A DNA stretch of 64,000 nucleotides from Nonlabens spongiae. GTDB taxonomy: Bacteria > Bacteroidota > Bacteroidia > Flavobacteriales > Flavobacteriaceae. This document shows positions 1 through 7,524 of this stretch, in pieces (position 1 is the stretch's first letter; each line of letters begins with the position of its first letter). The stretch spans positions 2,632,501 to 2,696,500 of the forward strand of contig NZ_CP019344.1 of assembly GCF_002117125.1 (NCBI RefSeq), written 5' to 3'. The notes beneath the pieces were generated by a model that was not told the origin of the DNA, searched no databases, and saw nothing but the letters and a program-made list of their open reading frames with translations. A program made the translations under genes and the position numbers.

Positions 1-362
1 TCAACGACAGTAATCGCATCGATCTATTTTTTGAATACCAAGACAAAAAAAACGAAGTAAACGATCTCGCAACCCTCTCACAAAGTAACCTAGGCGTTAC
101 CTGGTCTTTTAATGAAAGCCAGAAATATGCGATCAACGGTGAGCTGCGATACGTCAACAATGTATTTGAAGGTGTCGCTTTCTCCCCAGCTGGTTTTCAG
201 ATGCTGGAAGGGCTACAACCAGGCTCTAACTTGACTTGGAATCTGTTATTTCAAAAAAAGCTGACCAGTTACCTGGATCTCAACCTCAATTATAATGGTC
301 GTGGGACAGAGAGCAGTCGCACTGTTCACAATGGCAGCGTACAGCTCAAAGCTTATTTTTAG
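1..362 (+). CDS. C-terminal end of a large outer-membrane-type protein (5' end outside window)
   Basis: An open frame enters from the left edge (first full codon at 3) and ends at TAG 360-362. The visible 119 residues alternate polar and hydrophobic residues in strand-like stretches and finish on an aromatic phenylalanine (LKAYF), as outer-membrane beta-barrels do. I infer the barrel end of a large surface protein of Flavobacteriia; no named family can be assigned from this fragment. Its stop codon overlaps the stop of the convergent queD by 4 bp, and no terminator hairpin separates them. Confidence 0.7.
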   Translation, partial: NDSNRIDLFFEYQDKKNEVNDLATLSQSNLGVTWSFNESQKYAINGELRYVNNVFEGVAFSPAGFQMLEGLQPGSNLTWNLLFQKKLTSYLDLNLNYNGRGTESSRTVHNGSVQLKAYF

Positions 363-811
363 GCCTGATCGCTAGCGTGCCATTCCGCATAGCTGGTTTC
401 TGTTTCCCTGAGTCTTAGGGAAAAAAGCTCAAGATGCTCGGGTAGACGTGATTTGATTTTCTCGGCAAAATCCAGAATCATCATCTCGCTTGTAGGCTGG
501 TAATCGGCGAGAATCACATCATGACCTCTGCCTCTCAGTTCTTCAGCAAGTTCTACGTGAGGGGTGTTTTTGTTAAAAACAGTAGCATGATCAAAAGGAT
601 CCACAATTTCTTCCTTGACGATTTTCTTCAAGTCGCCAAAATCGATCACCATTCCCAGCTTCACATTATTAGTGTCAGAAATAGGAGTGCCAATCACGGT
701 AACGGCTAATTTATAACTATGTCCATGCACATTACGGCATTTACCGTCATAGCCGTGAAGCGCGTGACCGGTTTCAAAAGTAAATTCCTTGGTGATGCGT
801 ACCTTTTTCAT
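359..811 (-). CDS. queD: 6-carboxy-5,6,7,8-tetrahydropterin synthase (QueD/PTPS family)
   Basis: 150 aa, usual length for QueD. The enzyme converts 7,8-dihydroneopterin triphosphate to carboxytetrahydropterin in queuosine (preQ0) biosynthesis. Visible residues fit the family: zinc ligands H16, H29 and H31 (the latter two in the HGH motif), nucleophile C25, and the Asp-His pair D74/H75. It starts with ATG at 811, which overlaps the TGA of the upstream 45-aa ORF, so the two are probably translationally coupled and share the promoter near 960-992. queA, another queuosine gene, lies at 48.4-49.5 kb. Confidence 0.93.
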   Translation of the reverse strand: MKKVRITKEFTFETGHALHGYDGKCRNVHGHSYKLAVTVIGTPISDTNNVKLGMVIDFGDLKKIVKEEIVDPFDHATVFNKNTPHVELAEELRGRGHDVILADYQPTSEMMILDFAEKIKSRLPEHLELFSLRLRETETSYAEWHASDQA

Positions 812-945
812 CTTCTGTTCTTAAAAAACTTATTGTAAGCCACCACAACTACGAGAATGATTGCAATTAAAAGAAAGATACCGGTCCCACCCATAAATCT
901 TGAAATGGAAATAAACCAGTTTTCGTCGTCTATTTGAAGCAGCAT
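808..945 (-). CDS. small single-pass membrane protein, 45 aa, coupled to queD
   Basis: ATG at 945 opens a 45-codon frame ending in TGA that overlaps the queD ATG (ATGA arrangement). The peptide has an acidic-aromatic N-terminus (QIDDENWF), one hydrophobic run at about residues 19-37 rich in Ile and Val, and a basic end (KFFKNRR), the layout of a small inner-membrane protein with its C-terminus in the cytoplasm. A good promoter match lies just upstream, making this the first gene of the queD transcript. No family is recognised; function unknown. Confidence 0.65.
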   Translation of the reverse strand: MLLQIDDENWFISISRFMGGTGIFLLIAIILVVVVAYNKFFKNRR

Positions 946-959
946 AGCAAAATTTTCCG

Positions 960-992
960 CAAAGATACTGAGTTATATACAGTTGATTTCAA
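960..992 (-). promoter_or_regulatory. Bacteroidota-type promoter for the small ORF-queD operon
   Basis: On the minus strand TTG (992-990) is followed after 22 nt by TATCTTTG (967-960), an exact TAnnTTTG -7 element. The ATG of the 45-aa ORF lies 14 nt downstream of the -7 box. Confidence 0.6.
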
Positions 993-1028
993 GTAGCTCA
1001 TTCAATTGTAGTTGTTTTAGAGTGTTTC

Positions 1029-1044
1029 CGCTTTCGCGAAAGCG
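1029..1044. repeat. CGCTTTCGCGAAAGCG palindrome, intergenic copy
   Basis: Perfect 16-bp palindrome between queD and the tRNA promoter. It is one of 17 perfect 14-bp cores in the window. Confidence 0.9.
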
Positions 1045-1103
1045 AGATAAACATTCAGCTCCATTGAACATGAAATACAACCGAGAAATTTTTATAAAAT
1101 TCA

Positions 1104-1134
1104 TTTGCGCATTTTCTGAATTGTTTTATTTTTG
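1104..1134 (+). promoter_or_regulatory. promoter of tRNA-Gln
   Basis: TTTG (1104-1107), a 19-nt spacer and TATTTTTG (1127-1134) match the Bacteroidota consensus. The mature tRNA begins 10 nt downstream of the -7 box. Confidence 0.65.
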
Positions 1135-1144
1135 CACCCGCAAT

Positions 1145-1215
1145 AGTCCCATGGTGTAATGGTAACACTCCGGTTTTTGGTACCGTCATTCTAGGTTCGA
1201 GTCCTAGTGGGACTA
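1145..1215 (+). tRNA. tRNA-Gln (anticodon UUG)
   Basis: A full cloverleaf can be drawn: acceptor 1145-1151 with 1208-1214, discriminator A1215, D-arm GTGT/ACAC (1154-1157 with 1165-1168), anticodon stem 1170-1174/1182-1186 with a C-U mismatch at its base, loop 1175-1181 with anticodon TTG at 1177-1179, and T-arm CTAGG/CCTAG (1191-1195/1203-1207) around TTCGAGT. CCA is not encoded. The last 16 nt belong to the attachment repeat, so the integrated element restores the 3' end of the gene. Confidence 0.95.
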
Positions 1216-1216
1216 C
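1200..1216 (+). repeat. attL core (17 bp) in the tRNA-Gln 3' end
   Basis: AGTCCTAGTGGGACTAC covers the T-arm 3' strand and the acceptor 3' strand. The identical sequence at 10589-10605 marks the other junction. Confidence 0.88.
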
Positions 1217-1221
1217 AAAAC

Positions 1222-1257
1222 AACCCTCTTAACTGTCTAGTTTTGAGGGTTTTTTGT
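1222..1257 (+). terminator. terminator after tRNA-Gln, supplied by the element
   Basis: AACCCTC (1222-1228) pairs with GAGGGTT (1245-1251) and is followed by a T run. Its loop contains AGTTTTGAG, which also occurs in the loop of the terminator beyond attR (10611-10643). The element therefore appears to replace the displaced host terminator with a look-alike. Confidence 0.7.
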
Positions 1258-1274
1258 TGTTTTGTAATACGTGC

Positions 1275-1293
1275 TTTCCCCTTATATTCCCCC
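1275..1293 (+). repeat. C-rich repeat near attL, possible integrase arm site
   Basis: TTTCCCCTTATATTCCCCC lies 59 nt inside attL. Related C-rich sequence occurs near the integrase promoter (10431-10461), and a 16/18 match lies outside attR at 10718-10735. The arm-site role is inference. Confidence 0.4.
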
Positions 1294-1343
1294 TTGAAGA
1301 TCAGTTAAGGGCTTTTTAAGCTGTTTTATTTCGATTGAACGCA

Positions 1344-1374
1344 ATAAAAAAACCTCCCCAAAATCGGAGAGGCT
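1344..1374 (-). terminator. terminator of the leftmost element operon
   Basis: On the minus strand CCTCTCC (1372-1366) pairs with GGGGAGG (1359-1353), with one G-T pair, and is followed by seven T. It lies just downstream of the 203-aa gene. Confidence 0.7.
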
Positions 1375-1409
1375 TCAATGACCAAAAATAAGATATTCAA
1401 ATATAGCTA

Positions 1410-2021
1410 TTATAGACCGCGATAGATACCGTTTTCATCGATATCTTTCACGTAGCTGGATTTAGGAATATATCCTTTCTCAGGATCATAATCGGCAAAT
1501 CTGAACGGTGCCAGAACATGACCGTAAGAGCTATCGATCATGCTACTATCTTTAAAGCCGTTCAACATCTCGCAAAATTTATTGATCCGATGGTATTCGT
1601 TATTCTGCACTTCGTGTCTGGTGTAAGTGCTGAACTCATCAGTTAGAATCTCATCAATTTCAGGACTTAGCGCAACCTTGCCGTTTTTGACCTCAAAATA
1701 TTTAGAGACGAACATTCTGTTATTGAAGGAATGATCCATGACCGAAACATCTATTCCCAGAGCGGAAAGATTAAACTCATCCGTTGCGTTTGGGAATTGG
1801 TAGGTCTTGCGAAGCTTTTTCATGACCGCTTCTTTACGGTTTAAAGCGGATAATATTTCTACGGCCGTGCTGTCCGTAATTTCGCCTAAGATGCTCCTGG
1901 CAATCCTCAGTACATCGTTGTAAAAATTTAACTCCCTGTCAAGGTCTGTTTTTCTGGTTTGAACTCTGAATTTGTCGATATTCAGTAAAATCGGTTCGAA
2001 TTGTTGTTCTGTAGTTTTCAT
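1410..2021 (-). CDS. hypothetical element protein, 203 aa
   Basis: Full-length frame with ATG at 2021, 29 nt downstream of the tape-measure-like gene and followed by a terminator, so it is the last gene of that transcript. The protein is soluble, charged and without signal peptide or membrane segment. Residues 10-90 look helical and the rest is mixed, with a tyrosine- and aspartate-rich C-terminus (RFADYDPEKGYIPKSSY). I do not recognise the family. Position after the tape-measure gene is compatible with a tail or baseplate accessory protein, but that is inference from order alone. Confidence 0.75.
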   Translation of the reverse strand: MKTTEQQFEPILLNIDKFRVQTRKTDLDRELNFYNDVLRIARSILGEITDSTAVEILSALNRKEAVMKKLRKTYQFPNATDEFNLSALGIDVSVMDHSFNNRMFVSKYFEVKNGKVALSPEIDEILTDEFSTYTRHEVQNNEYHRINKFCEMLNGFKDSSMIDSSYGHVLAPFRFADYDPEKGYIPKSSYVKDIDENGIYRGL

Positions 2022-2050
2022 GTTTGTTAAAATTAAAATTGATTTTTGGT

Positions 2051-4747
2051 CTAAATATTTGCTCCATCAACTATGGAGTTTCTTTTTGAAACGCTGGAAA
2101 TGATATCTTCAACGGACGTTATCGGAGACGGTAAAGAGCTAACCGCGTCCTTAAAAGATGCTGCCATGCGGTCATAATCAACTGCTGGCACTCGATTAGG
2201 TCTTTGAGTGTTTGACTGCACGAATGATCTGGTTACAATCCCGCCATCTGCAAAGTAATTGGGTGTCGAAGCTGTACGGCTGTTTAGGTGCATATTGTTG
2301 AAGTCCATGAACAAGCGCGCTGCATTGCGATTCATCACTCCAATCAGTTCCCCTTGTTCCGCTTCAAATGCAGTTCCATCTTCGCCTAGAAACTTTGTTC
2401 CGCCTTGCGAATGACGCTTACCGCCTATACTGAACAATGCTCCTTTTTCGGCTTTTTTAATGTCTCTGATTGCTTTTGCTCCTTCAGCAACCGCTAGACC
2501 TGTGCTAATTCCCGCCTGTACGGTGTTTATTGTTACCCATGGCTGACCAAACGTCAAAGGAGATGCTGCGATAGCTTTAGTGTTTGCAATTCCCGTCTGG
2601 CTTACAATCTGTGAAATAGCTGCTGCTTTATCCGCAACGACCGAAGCTATCGCAACTGATTTGCCCAATGCGCTTTCTTGATCCAATAATCCAGAGACGC
2701 GATCTAAATAGCTTTTACCAACGGCTAACTTGTACTGTAGAGATTCTTCCCTAAGCTGTTTGTCCATTGCTGCATATCTGGCATTTATCAAGTTCACATC
2801 TGCACCGGTGATTTCAGCTTCTTTGATTTCTTGCTGTCGTTGTCTCTCAAGTTCGTTTCTACGGTTCTCAAGATTCATTAAGAAGTTTTCTTCACCGAGA
2901 ATGCGTTTGTTCTCAAGGTCAATTAGATCCGCTTCTTTTTCCTGCTCTTTCTGAGCGGTTTTCAGCTCCTCATTTTTGATTCTGTTCTGCTCATTTATCT
3001 CGTCAATCTTCTCGTTGTATTCAGTTTCATTGATTTCTCCCTGAATAAGTCTAGCCTTGTGATATTGCTGCTGTTTTTCCTTAATGCGTTGCAAACGATC
3101 CTCTTCGGCTTTTACGACTTCATCAGTCAATCGGGTTTCGGCATCTATTCGGCTCTGGTTAGCATTCAGGTAGGCTTGCAATTCTTGAGATGCTGCCTGA
3201 ACTGCAACTTCTGCGCGTTGGCTTGCCAGTTCATTTTTAAGCCTTAGAAGTTCAGCATCGTATTCAGTCTCGGTAACATTTCTGTTTTTAAGATTTGCCT
3301 TGAGGATATCGACCTCTTTTTTGTAAACATCCTCAGCGACTTTGAGCTGTTCTTCAAGTGTCTTTTTACGGTGCCCCTGTTGCTGAATGAATAATTGAAG
3401 CTGCGCTTCTTGTTCGGCTATCGCCTTGTCTGCAATCTCTTTTTGCTGTTGTGCAGCTTCTTTTTGCAACTGAACGCGGTTTGTTAACTGCTCCGATTCC
3501 TGACCAGTTATCCTTTCGCGAATGTCCGCAATGGCTTCAAGGGCTTCGGCTTGTGCGTCCAGAGCTTCTTGAGTTCTACCTTCTTGCTCAATTCGGATAT
3601 TGTTTACTTCAAGATTGAGCTGTGCGATTCTCAATTCTTCTTCTAGCTGTTTTTTGAGGGTTTTCCCTAATTCTTCATTTGCAGCTACTCGCTCCTGAAT
3701 GCTTTTGCTTTCATCGTCGCGGATTTGTCGCAACTTCTCAGCTTCTCTTTGATAGTCCTTTTGAATTTTCCCAGACTTGCGCTGCTCGTTTCTTAAAAAC
3801 GCTTCCGCATCCGCTAATTCTTTGGCTTGTGCGCTGCTTTCCTGAACCTCAATATTGAACTTTCGCAAAGCTGCTGCCTGTTCTTCAAAACCTAGCAATT
3901 CAAGTCCTGAAGCTATCGCATCAATTCCCTTGAAAATCGCTTTTTCTGCCAGTTCAAAACCTTTCACAATCCCATCGATAAGAAATTCGCCCAACGGTTC
4001 CAGAAACTTCAATAGTTTGTTAGTGATTCCAGAAAAACCGCTAAACGCCCTCATGAGTTTGTTAGTGGAATCCTCGCTTCGGTTCAATGCGCTTTTGACT
4101 AGCGCAAACGCTCCGACCAGTACGGCCAGAATTGCACCGATAGGGGTTGCGATAAATGCAAGTGTCGCCTTGGTCATTCCCCACATTCCAGTTGCAGCAC
4201 CTTTCAGACCACCTTTAACCAAGTTCAGCGCGCCTCCAGATTCTTCGGATTTTTGAACCATGCCACTCAGACCACCGCTAAAAATACTTGTACCTTCAAA
4301 CGCTTCTTTTACCCCTTCGGAATAACGTCCGATATTTGTAGAGGTATCGCCTATGCCTTTGCGAAGTTCTACGGTGCGGTCTTTCAGTTCTTTGTGCTTT
4401 GCTGCTAACTGTTCTGCCTGAATGGAATTTTCACCGTACAGTTGTTTAGTCTCAGACCATCGCTTGTTTATTATCGATAGCGCGTTTTCCGCTTCTTTGA
4501 CCGTTTTTATTTCTTTGCCCTGAAGTTCTAGGAGTTTACCCAGTTGTGTTTGACTCGCGTTGTATTCACGGTTTAACGCCTTGGTTTCAGCTTGCAGCTC
4601 TACGTATGTACGAGATGAAGTGTCGCCAGACTTTTTTAGTGCGTCTAGTGATTCCTTGCTGCGGTCTAATCGCTTCTTTAATTCCGTTTGACTTTTGAGT
4701 ACCGCATCCACGTCGATATCCAGCTCGAAGATTTTTATTTTTGACAT
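2051..4747 (-). CDS. phage tail tape-measure-like protein, 898 aa
   Basis: Architecture fits a tape-measure protein: a coiled-coil N-terminus (about 1-150), a hydrophobic Ala/Gly-rich stretch near 180-220 (GMTKATLAFIATPIGAILA), very long charged coiled coils rich in Glu, Gln and Lys (about 300-690), a second hydrophobic region, and a C-terminal GG-rich segment (KRHSQGGTKFLGEDGTAFEA, then GELIGVMNRNAA). From memory, that C-terminal pattern is common in tape-measure proteins of Bacteroidota phages. In a tailed phage it sets tail length and is ejected with the DNA. Here no other tail, capsid or packaging gene is recognised beside it. An alternative is a large surface or toxin-delivery coiled-coil protein. 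Confidence 0.8.
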   Translation of the reverse strand: MSKIKIFELDIDVDAVLKSQTELKKRLDRSKESLDALKKSGDTSSRTYVELQAETKALNREYNASQTQLGKLLELQGKEIKTVKEAENALSIINKRWSETKQLYGENSIQAEQLAAKHKELKDRTVELRKGIGDTSTNIGRYSEGVKEAFEGTSIFSGGLSGMVQKSEESGGALNLVKGGLKGAATGMWGMTKATLAFIATPIGAILAVLVGAFALVKSALNRSEDSTNKLMRAFSGFSGITNKLLKFLEPLGEFLIDGIVKGFELAEKAIFKGIDAIASGLELLGFEEQAAALRKFNIEVQESSAQAKELADAEAFLRNEQRKSGKIQKDYQREAEKLRQIRDDESKSIQERVAANEELGKTLKKQLEEELRIAQLNLEVNNIRIEQEGRTQEALDAQAEALEAIADIRERITGQESEQLTNRVQLQKEAAQQQKEIADKAIAEQEAQLQLFIQQQGHRKKTLEEQLKVAEDVYKKEVDILKANLKNRNVTETEYDAELLRLKNELASQRAEVAVQAASQELQAYLNANQSRIDAETRLTDEVVKAEEDRLQRIKEKQQQYHKARLIQGEINETEYNEKIDEINEQNRIKNEELKTAQKEQEKEADLIDLENKRILGEENFLMNLENRRNELERQRQQEIKEAEITGADVNLINARYAAMDKQLREESLQYKLAVGKSYLDRVSGLLDQESALGKSVAIASVVADKAAAISQIVSQTGIANTKAIAASPLTFGQPWVTINTVQAGISTGLAVAEGAKAIRDIKKAEKGALFSIGGKRHSQGGTKFLGEDGTAFEAEQGELIGVMNRNAARLFMDFNNMHLNSRTASTPNYFADGGIVTRSFVQSNTQRPNRVPAVDYDRMAASFKDAVSSLPSPITSVEDIISSVSKRNSIVDGANI

Positions 4748-4988
4748 CTGTAGTTTCTTGTATTAGGTTAATGATTTCGTTTTCCAGTTCTTTTTTTAGC
4801 TCGGCATCACTTGAGCAAATAACAAAGTTTTTTTTCCATCGCTCATGGAAGTAGGGCGTTGTGAAGTACCTGACTATGTTTGCTATCTCAAAATCGGATA
4901 GGTTCGTTTCGTTTGCTGCCCAGTCGATAGCGGTAACTATGACCGCGTTAACGTTGTATTTTTCCTGAAGGTCTACTTCTTTACTCAT
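4587..4988 (-). CDS. small element protein upstream of the tape-measure gene, long overlap
   Basis: 133-aa frame with ATG at 4988. The first about 83 residues look like a normal soluble helical protein (SKEVDLQEKYNVNAVIVTAI onward). The remaining about 50 are very basic and lie inside the 5' end of the tape-measure-like gene in another frame (160-nt overlap), so they may not be a selected sequence. In tailed phages the gene before the tape measure is usually a tail-assembly chaperone with a programmed frameshift. That role is possible by position but not shown by sequence. Confidence 0.6.
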   Translation of the reverse strand: MSKEVDLQEKYNVNAVIVTAIDWAANETNLSDFEIANIVRYFTTPYFHERWKKNFVICSSDAELKKELENEIINLIQETTDVKNKNLRAGYRRGCGTQKSNGIKEAIRPQQGITRRTKKVWRHFISYIRRAAS

Positions 4989-5045
4989 TTTGACCCTCCT
5001 TTCCGTATCGGTGCATTTGAATTGATTTTAGTGTTGAGGTTGTTT

Positions 5046-5237
5046 TCATTTTTCGGCGTTTTTTCGGCGTTTTTTCATGTCAGGTTTTGTAAGGTTCATC
5101 TTGATTTCAATGTTAAGTTTTGACAAGTTCTGATGAATTATCTTTTCATTTACCCTTTGGGTAATCTTTGGGTCAGACATCACCCCAAACTCACCCTTCT
5201 TTTCGTAGTATTTACGTAGTAAACCCCATTCGGGCAA
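5046..5237 (-). CDS. possible small basic protein (44-63 aa)
   Basis: The longest frame starts with TTG at 5237. An internal ATG (Met-20) would give 44 aa, MSDPKITQRVNEK and onward, ending in a lysine- and arginine-rich tail. The 3' end overlaps a tandem of TTTTTTCGGCG units at 5053-5076. It lies between two element genes on the same strand and could be an expressed small DNA-binding-like peptide, but nothing beyond the open frame supports it. Confidence 0.35.
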   Translation of the reverse strand: MPEWGLLRKYYEKKGEFGVMSDPKITQRVNEKIIHQNLSKLNIEIKMNLTKPDMKKRRKNAEK

Positions 5238-5324
5238 TGATTGGATTTGAGTTTTAAACCTTAATATTTGCTAACAACCTTGAACCGCTGTTTTCTTTTT
5301 ATTCTACTCATTACACGGCTCAAA

Positions 5325-5801
5325 TCACTCATTGTCAATATCTAGCAATTTCCCATACCGCACGTGAACGGTTAGGCTTTGGAAATGAATGACTTTGTTA
5401 GCCTGATTTTTCTTTGAATTGACAGTTACACGATTACCAGGCGCGAACGGTGTATCAGCATCACCATAAATCTTTACGACTTCACCTTCATTATTTTTCA
5501 GATGTGCAACGCAATTATGTTTTGCGTAAAGGTGATCGTCTTCGCTTTCGAGAATATCTATTAAAACTCCTTCTTTGATTATCACGGTGGATCCGTCTGG
5601 CATCACTCTTTGACCTGTGTATTTTTTATCATCGTCAACGCTTACACGGTCGCCAATATCTGGCGTATCGTCTGCATCTAGTTCATAGAAGTCCAGTTCA
5701 TCAGCATTGGCATCCTGAACGATCTTGTTTTGAGTTTTGAGGTTCGCAATGCTGACGAAAATTCCGTTCAGCTTTGAAAGTCTTTGCTTTTTAGTGAGCA
5801 T
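5325..5801 (-). CDS. acidic element protein, 158 aa, possible phage scaffold/decoration-like
   Basis: ATG at 5801. The protein is strongly acidic in the middle (ELDADDTPDIGDRVSVDDD) and contains beta-hairpin-like stretches such as MPDGSTVIIKEGVLIDIL (about residues 68-85) and FAPGNRVTVNSKKN. The PDG-T-V-I-V-x-x-G-x-I pattern recalls the C-terminal segments of capsid scaffold or head-decoration proteins of Bacteroidota phages. This resemblance is from memory and weak. No membrane segment or signal peptide is present. It sits between the putative origin tract and the tail-like genes. Confidence 0.6.
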   Translation of the reverse strand: MLTKKQRLSKLNGIFVSIANLKTQNKIVQDANADELDFYELDADDTPDIGDRVSVDDDKKYTGQRVMPDGSTVIIKEGVLIDILESEDDHLYAKHNCVAHLKNNEGEVVKIYGDADTPFAPGNRVTVNSKKNQANKVIHFQSLTVHVRYGKLLDIDNE

Positions 5802-6146
5802 GGTTTTAAAATTTGATGAGTTTACATTTTTCTTTTTGAGCGGAACTTTTTTCTTTTTTTAAAAGCTTGCGCTCTGGTTGTTTAATAGTTGGATTGGAAG
5901 AGAAAAAACAAGATCGTTTTTGATAAAAAACTCCTCTTATTCTAGTTTTATAGTATAGATTATTAAGTAGCTTATTAATGTATATTATTATAGGTGCCGT
6001 AAATGTTTTGAGAATGTGACGACAATGTTTTGTTGATTTGATGAAAAAAACCATGGCTAACCATACCCTTAAAGCGATGCTTCCAGAGCAATTGAGTTGA
6101 ATTCTCTTATTATAGGTGCTGTTATGGTACTGTAATGGTACTGTTC
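5802..6146. promoter_or_regulatory. repeat-rich non-coding tract, candidate replication origin of the element
   Basis: A 345-nt AT-rich stretch without a convincing gene, directly behind the possible replication gene. It holds three direct-repeat pairs: TTATTATAGGTGC at 5985-5997 and 6107-6119, AATGTTTTG at 6002-6010 and 6024-6032, and ATGGTACTGT at 6124-6133 and 6135-6144 (one helical turn apart). A 114-codon frame across it has low-complexity, repeat-derived composition and is rejected. Iteron-like repeats beside a replication-type gene suggest an origin or an operator region. Confidence 0.45.
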
Positions 6147-6905
6147 TCATTTCCCTTGATTTATAGATGCATTCTGAATCTTTAATAAAGCGCGCTCCCT
6201 TGCATCTTTGACCTCTCTTTGAGCTTGCTTCTCTTTGGTAGTTTTACGGTTCACCTCAGCGCAATAAACCAGCTTGTCAAGGTTCATCTTATCGCTTTTG
6301 ATAGCTACATAAAAACCTCTGGTGTAGTAGGAGTAAACCAGTACGTTCCAATTGTCTCGCAGTTCGTTTTTAATCTTCCCTAACTGATATTTATTGCAGT
6401 AGGGTTGTAAGTCATCGGAAATCCCTTGAAAGTTGTACTTCCCTTCAGTTCTTATCGATTTGGCTTTGCCATCCATTCGCGAAAGCCAGTATTTATTGGT
6501 AACCTTACAATACGGCTTGTCCTGAATGATGCTTTTGAAAGCTAGAAAACCCAATAAGCAAACCTTTTGAAAATCAGATTTTTCAGTATTCATGTAGCTT
6601 ATTAAGTGATCTATATTTATACCTACAAATAGGCTTTCATCTTCATGGTATTGCATTAATTCACGTCCCCTATTTAATCGCTCAGAATTGTATTTTGCCT
6701 TCAATCCGTAATAGCTCATGGCTATTGCAAAACCTTTGCATTCGTCCTCGTTTATAGTCCATTCGAATCCTTCTTGATCGTAGTATTCATCAATTTTTTT
6801 AGCGATTGCGTAATAGAGAACATCTTTGAGCACACTTCTCGTATCGCTCATAAATCCGCGTAGCATGACTAAAGGAAAGTTTATGTATTTGATATCTTCG
6901 GTCAT
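6147..6905 (-). CDS. possible replication initiator or element-specific protein, 252 aa
   Basis: ATG at 6905 shares one base with the stop of the upstream nuclease gene. The protein is soluble, basic and rich in Tyr and Lys, with a charged helical C-terminus (RKTTKEKQAQREVKDARERA). There is no Walker motif. The segment KYINFPLVMLRGFMSD and the following alternating pattern vaguely recall winged-helix initiators of small elements, and the flanking iteron-like repeats support a replication role. I do not recognise the family with certainty; the assignment rests on context. Confidence 0.6.
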   Translation of the reverse strand: MTEDIKYINFPLVMLRGFMSDTRSVLKDVLYYAIAKKIDEYYDQEGFEWTINEDECKGFAIAMSYYGLKAKYNSERLNRGRELMQYHEDESLFVGINIDHLISYMNTEKSDFQKVCLLGFLAFKSIIQDKPYCKVTNKYWLSRMDGKAKSIRTEGKYNFQGISDDLQPYCNKYQLGKIKNELRDNWNVLVYSYYTRGFYVAIKSDKMNLDKLVYCAEVNRKTTKEKQAQREVKDARERALLKIQNASINQGK

Positions 6906-7363
6906 TACTTATGCTCCCTTAAAAATTTGCGATACCAGTTTGTAAATTCCGTGAAGTCCCGAACAATTACATAAATCCCTCCAGCTCGTTCTATATCTCT
7001 TTGATATTGCTTTTGCGCTTCGCTCTGGCGGTCGTTGGTGTACTTACACTTAATCTCAATCTTTACGCTTACGCCTTTGATGAGCGCATGAAGATCGCTT
7101 GTACCTGCACGACTACTACCTTTAACCCACCGTTCACCATCTTTTGTCTTGAGTAGCATTCCCGTGCTGTTCACGCGCTCGACAAATCCGCCAGTTAGTT
7201 CGATACAGTCCTGAACGCATTTAGTTAGGGAGTTTGTATCACGGTCGCTATACCTCGTTTTTACTGGATAAGGAAATGAGGGATTTGCTTCTACCTTCTT
7301 TTTAAAAGCGAAGTCCTCAAACTTTTTTAAGCTCTCAGGCTTTTTGTATCTCGTCTTTGCCAT
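6905..7363 (-). CDS. VRR-NUC-like PD-(D/E)XK nuclease, 152 aa
   Basis: The core fits the restriction-nuclease fold of VRR-NUC proteins: D90 in SRAGTSDLHALI, then E103 and K105 in VKIEIKCKY, and a downstream glutamine-rich helix (SEAQKQYQRDIERAGG) followed by the strand IYVIV. Such stand-alone domains occur in phages and mobile elements and are thought to act as structure-specific or Holliday-junction nucleases. It sits in an apparent operon between the HTH regulator and the possible replication gene, which fits DNA processing during element replication or excision. Confidence 0.8.
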   Translation of the reverse strand: MAKTRYKKPESLKKFEDFAFKKKVEANPSFPYPVKTRYSDRDTNSLTKCVQDCIELTGGFVERVNSTGMLLKTKDGERWVKGSSRAGTSDLHALIKGVSVKIEIKCKYTNDRQSEAQKQYQRDIERAGGIYVIVRDFTEFTNWYRKFLREHK

Positions 7364-7367
7364 AAAA

Positions 7368-7502
7368 CTAGCTGAGGTTAAAGCCTATGCGCTTGTAAAG
7401 TCTGATTTTCAAACGCTCGTTTATCGGCTGGCAATGTTCCAGAGATTTTGATAATACCCGGACGCGCTCAATACGATCTTTATTTGCCCTTTGATTTTTC
7501 AT
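7368..7502 (-). CDS. possible small basic protein, 44 aa, at the head of the nuclease-rep transcript
   Basis: ATG at 7502 gives 44 residues, highly basic (KNQRANKDRIERVR and onward), ending 4 nt before the nuclease ATG. The frame can be extended to an ATG at 7568, but that part lies opposite the hairpins of the candidate plus-strand RNA and codes a less protein-like sequence. If translated, it could couple translation to the nuclease gene like a leader peptide. Coding status is uncertain. Confidence 0.4.
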   Translation of the reverse strand: MKNQRANKDRIERVRVLSKSLEHCQPINERLKIRLYKRIGFNLS

Positions 7503-7519
7503 AATAGGGCGTATCTTTG
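7490..7519 (+). promoter_or_regulatory. plus-strand promoter for a candidate small RNA
   Basis: TTTG (7490-7493), an 18-nt spacer and TATCTTTG (7512-7519) match the Bacteroidota consensus on the strand opposite to every gene in the element. It points into two hairpins, the second with a T run. Confidence 0.6.
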
Positions 7520-7524
7520 TCGTT

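Noticed and set aside
5806..6150. 114-aa frame next to the possible replication gene
   Set aside because: Low-complexity composition made from direct repeats and AT-rich DNA, no start context and no protein-like pattern; treated as a non-coding origin or operator tract.
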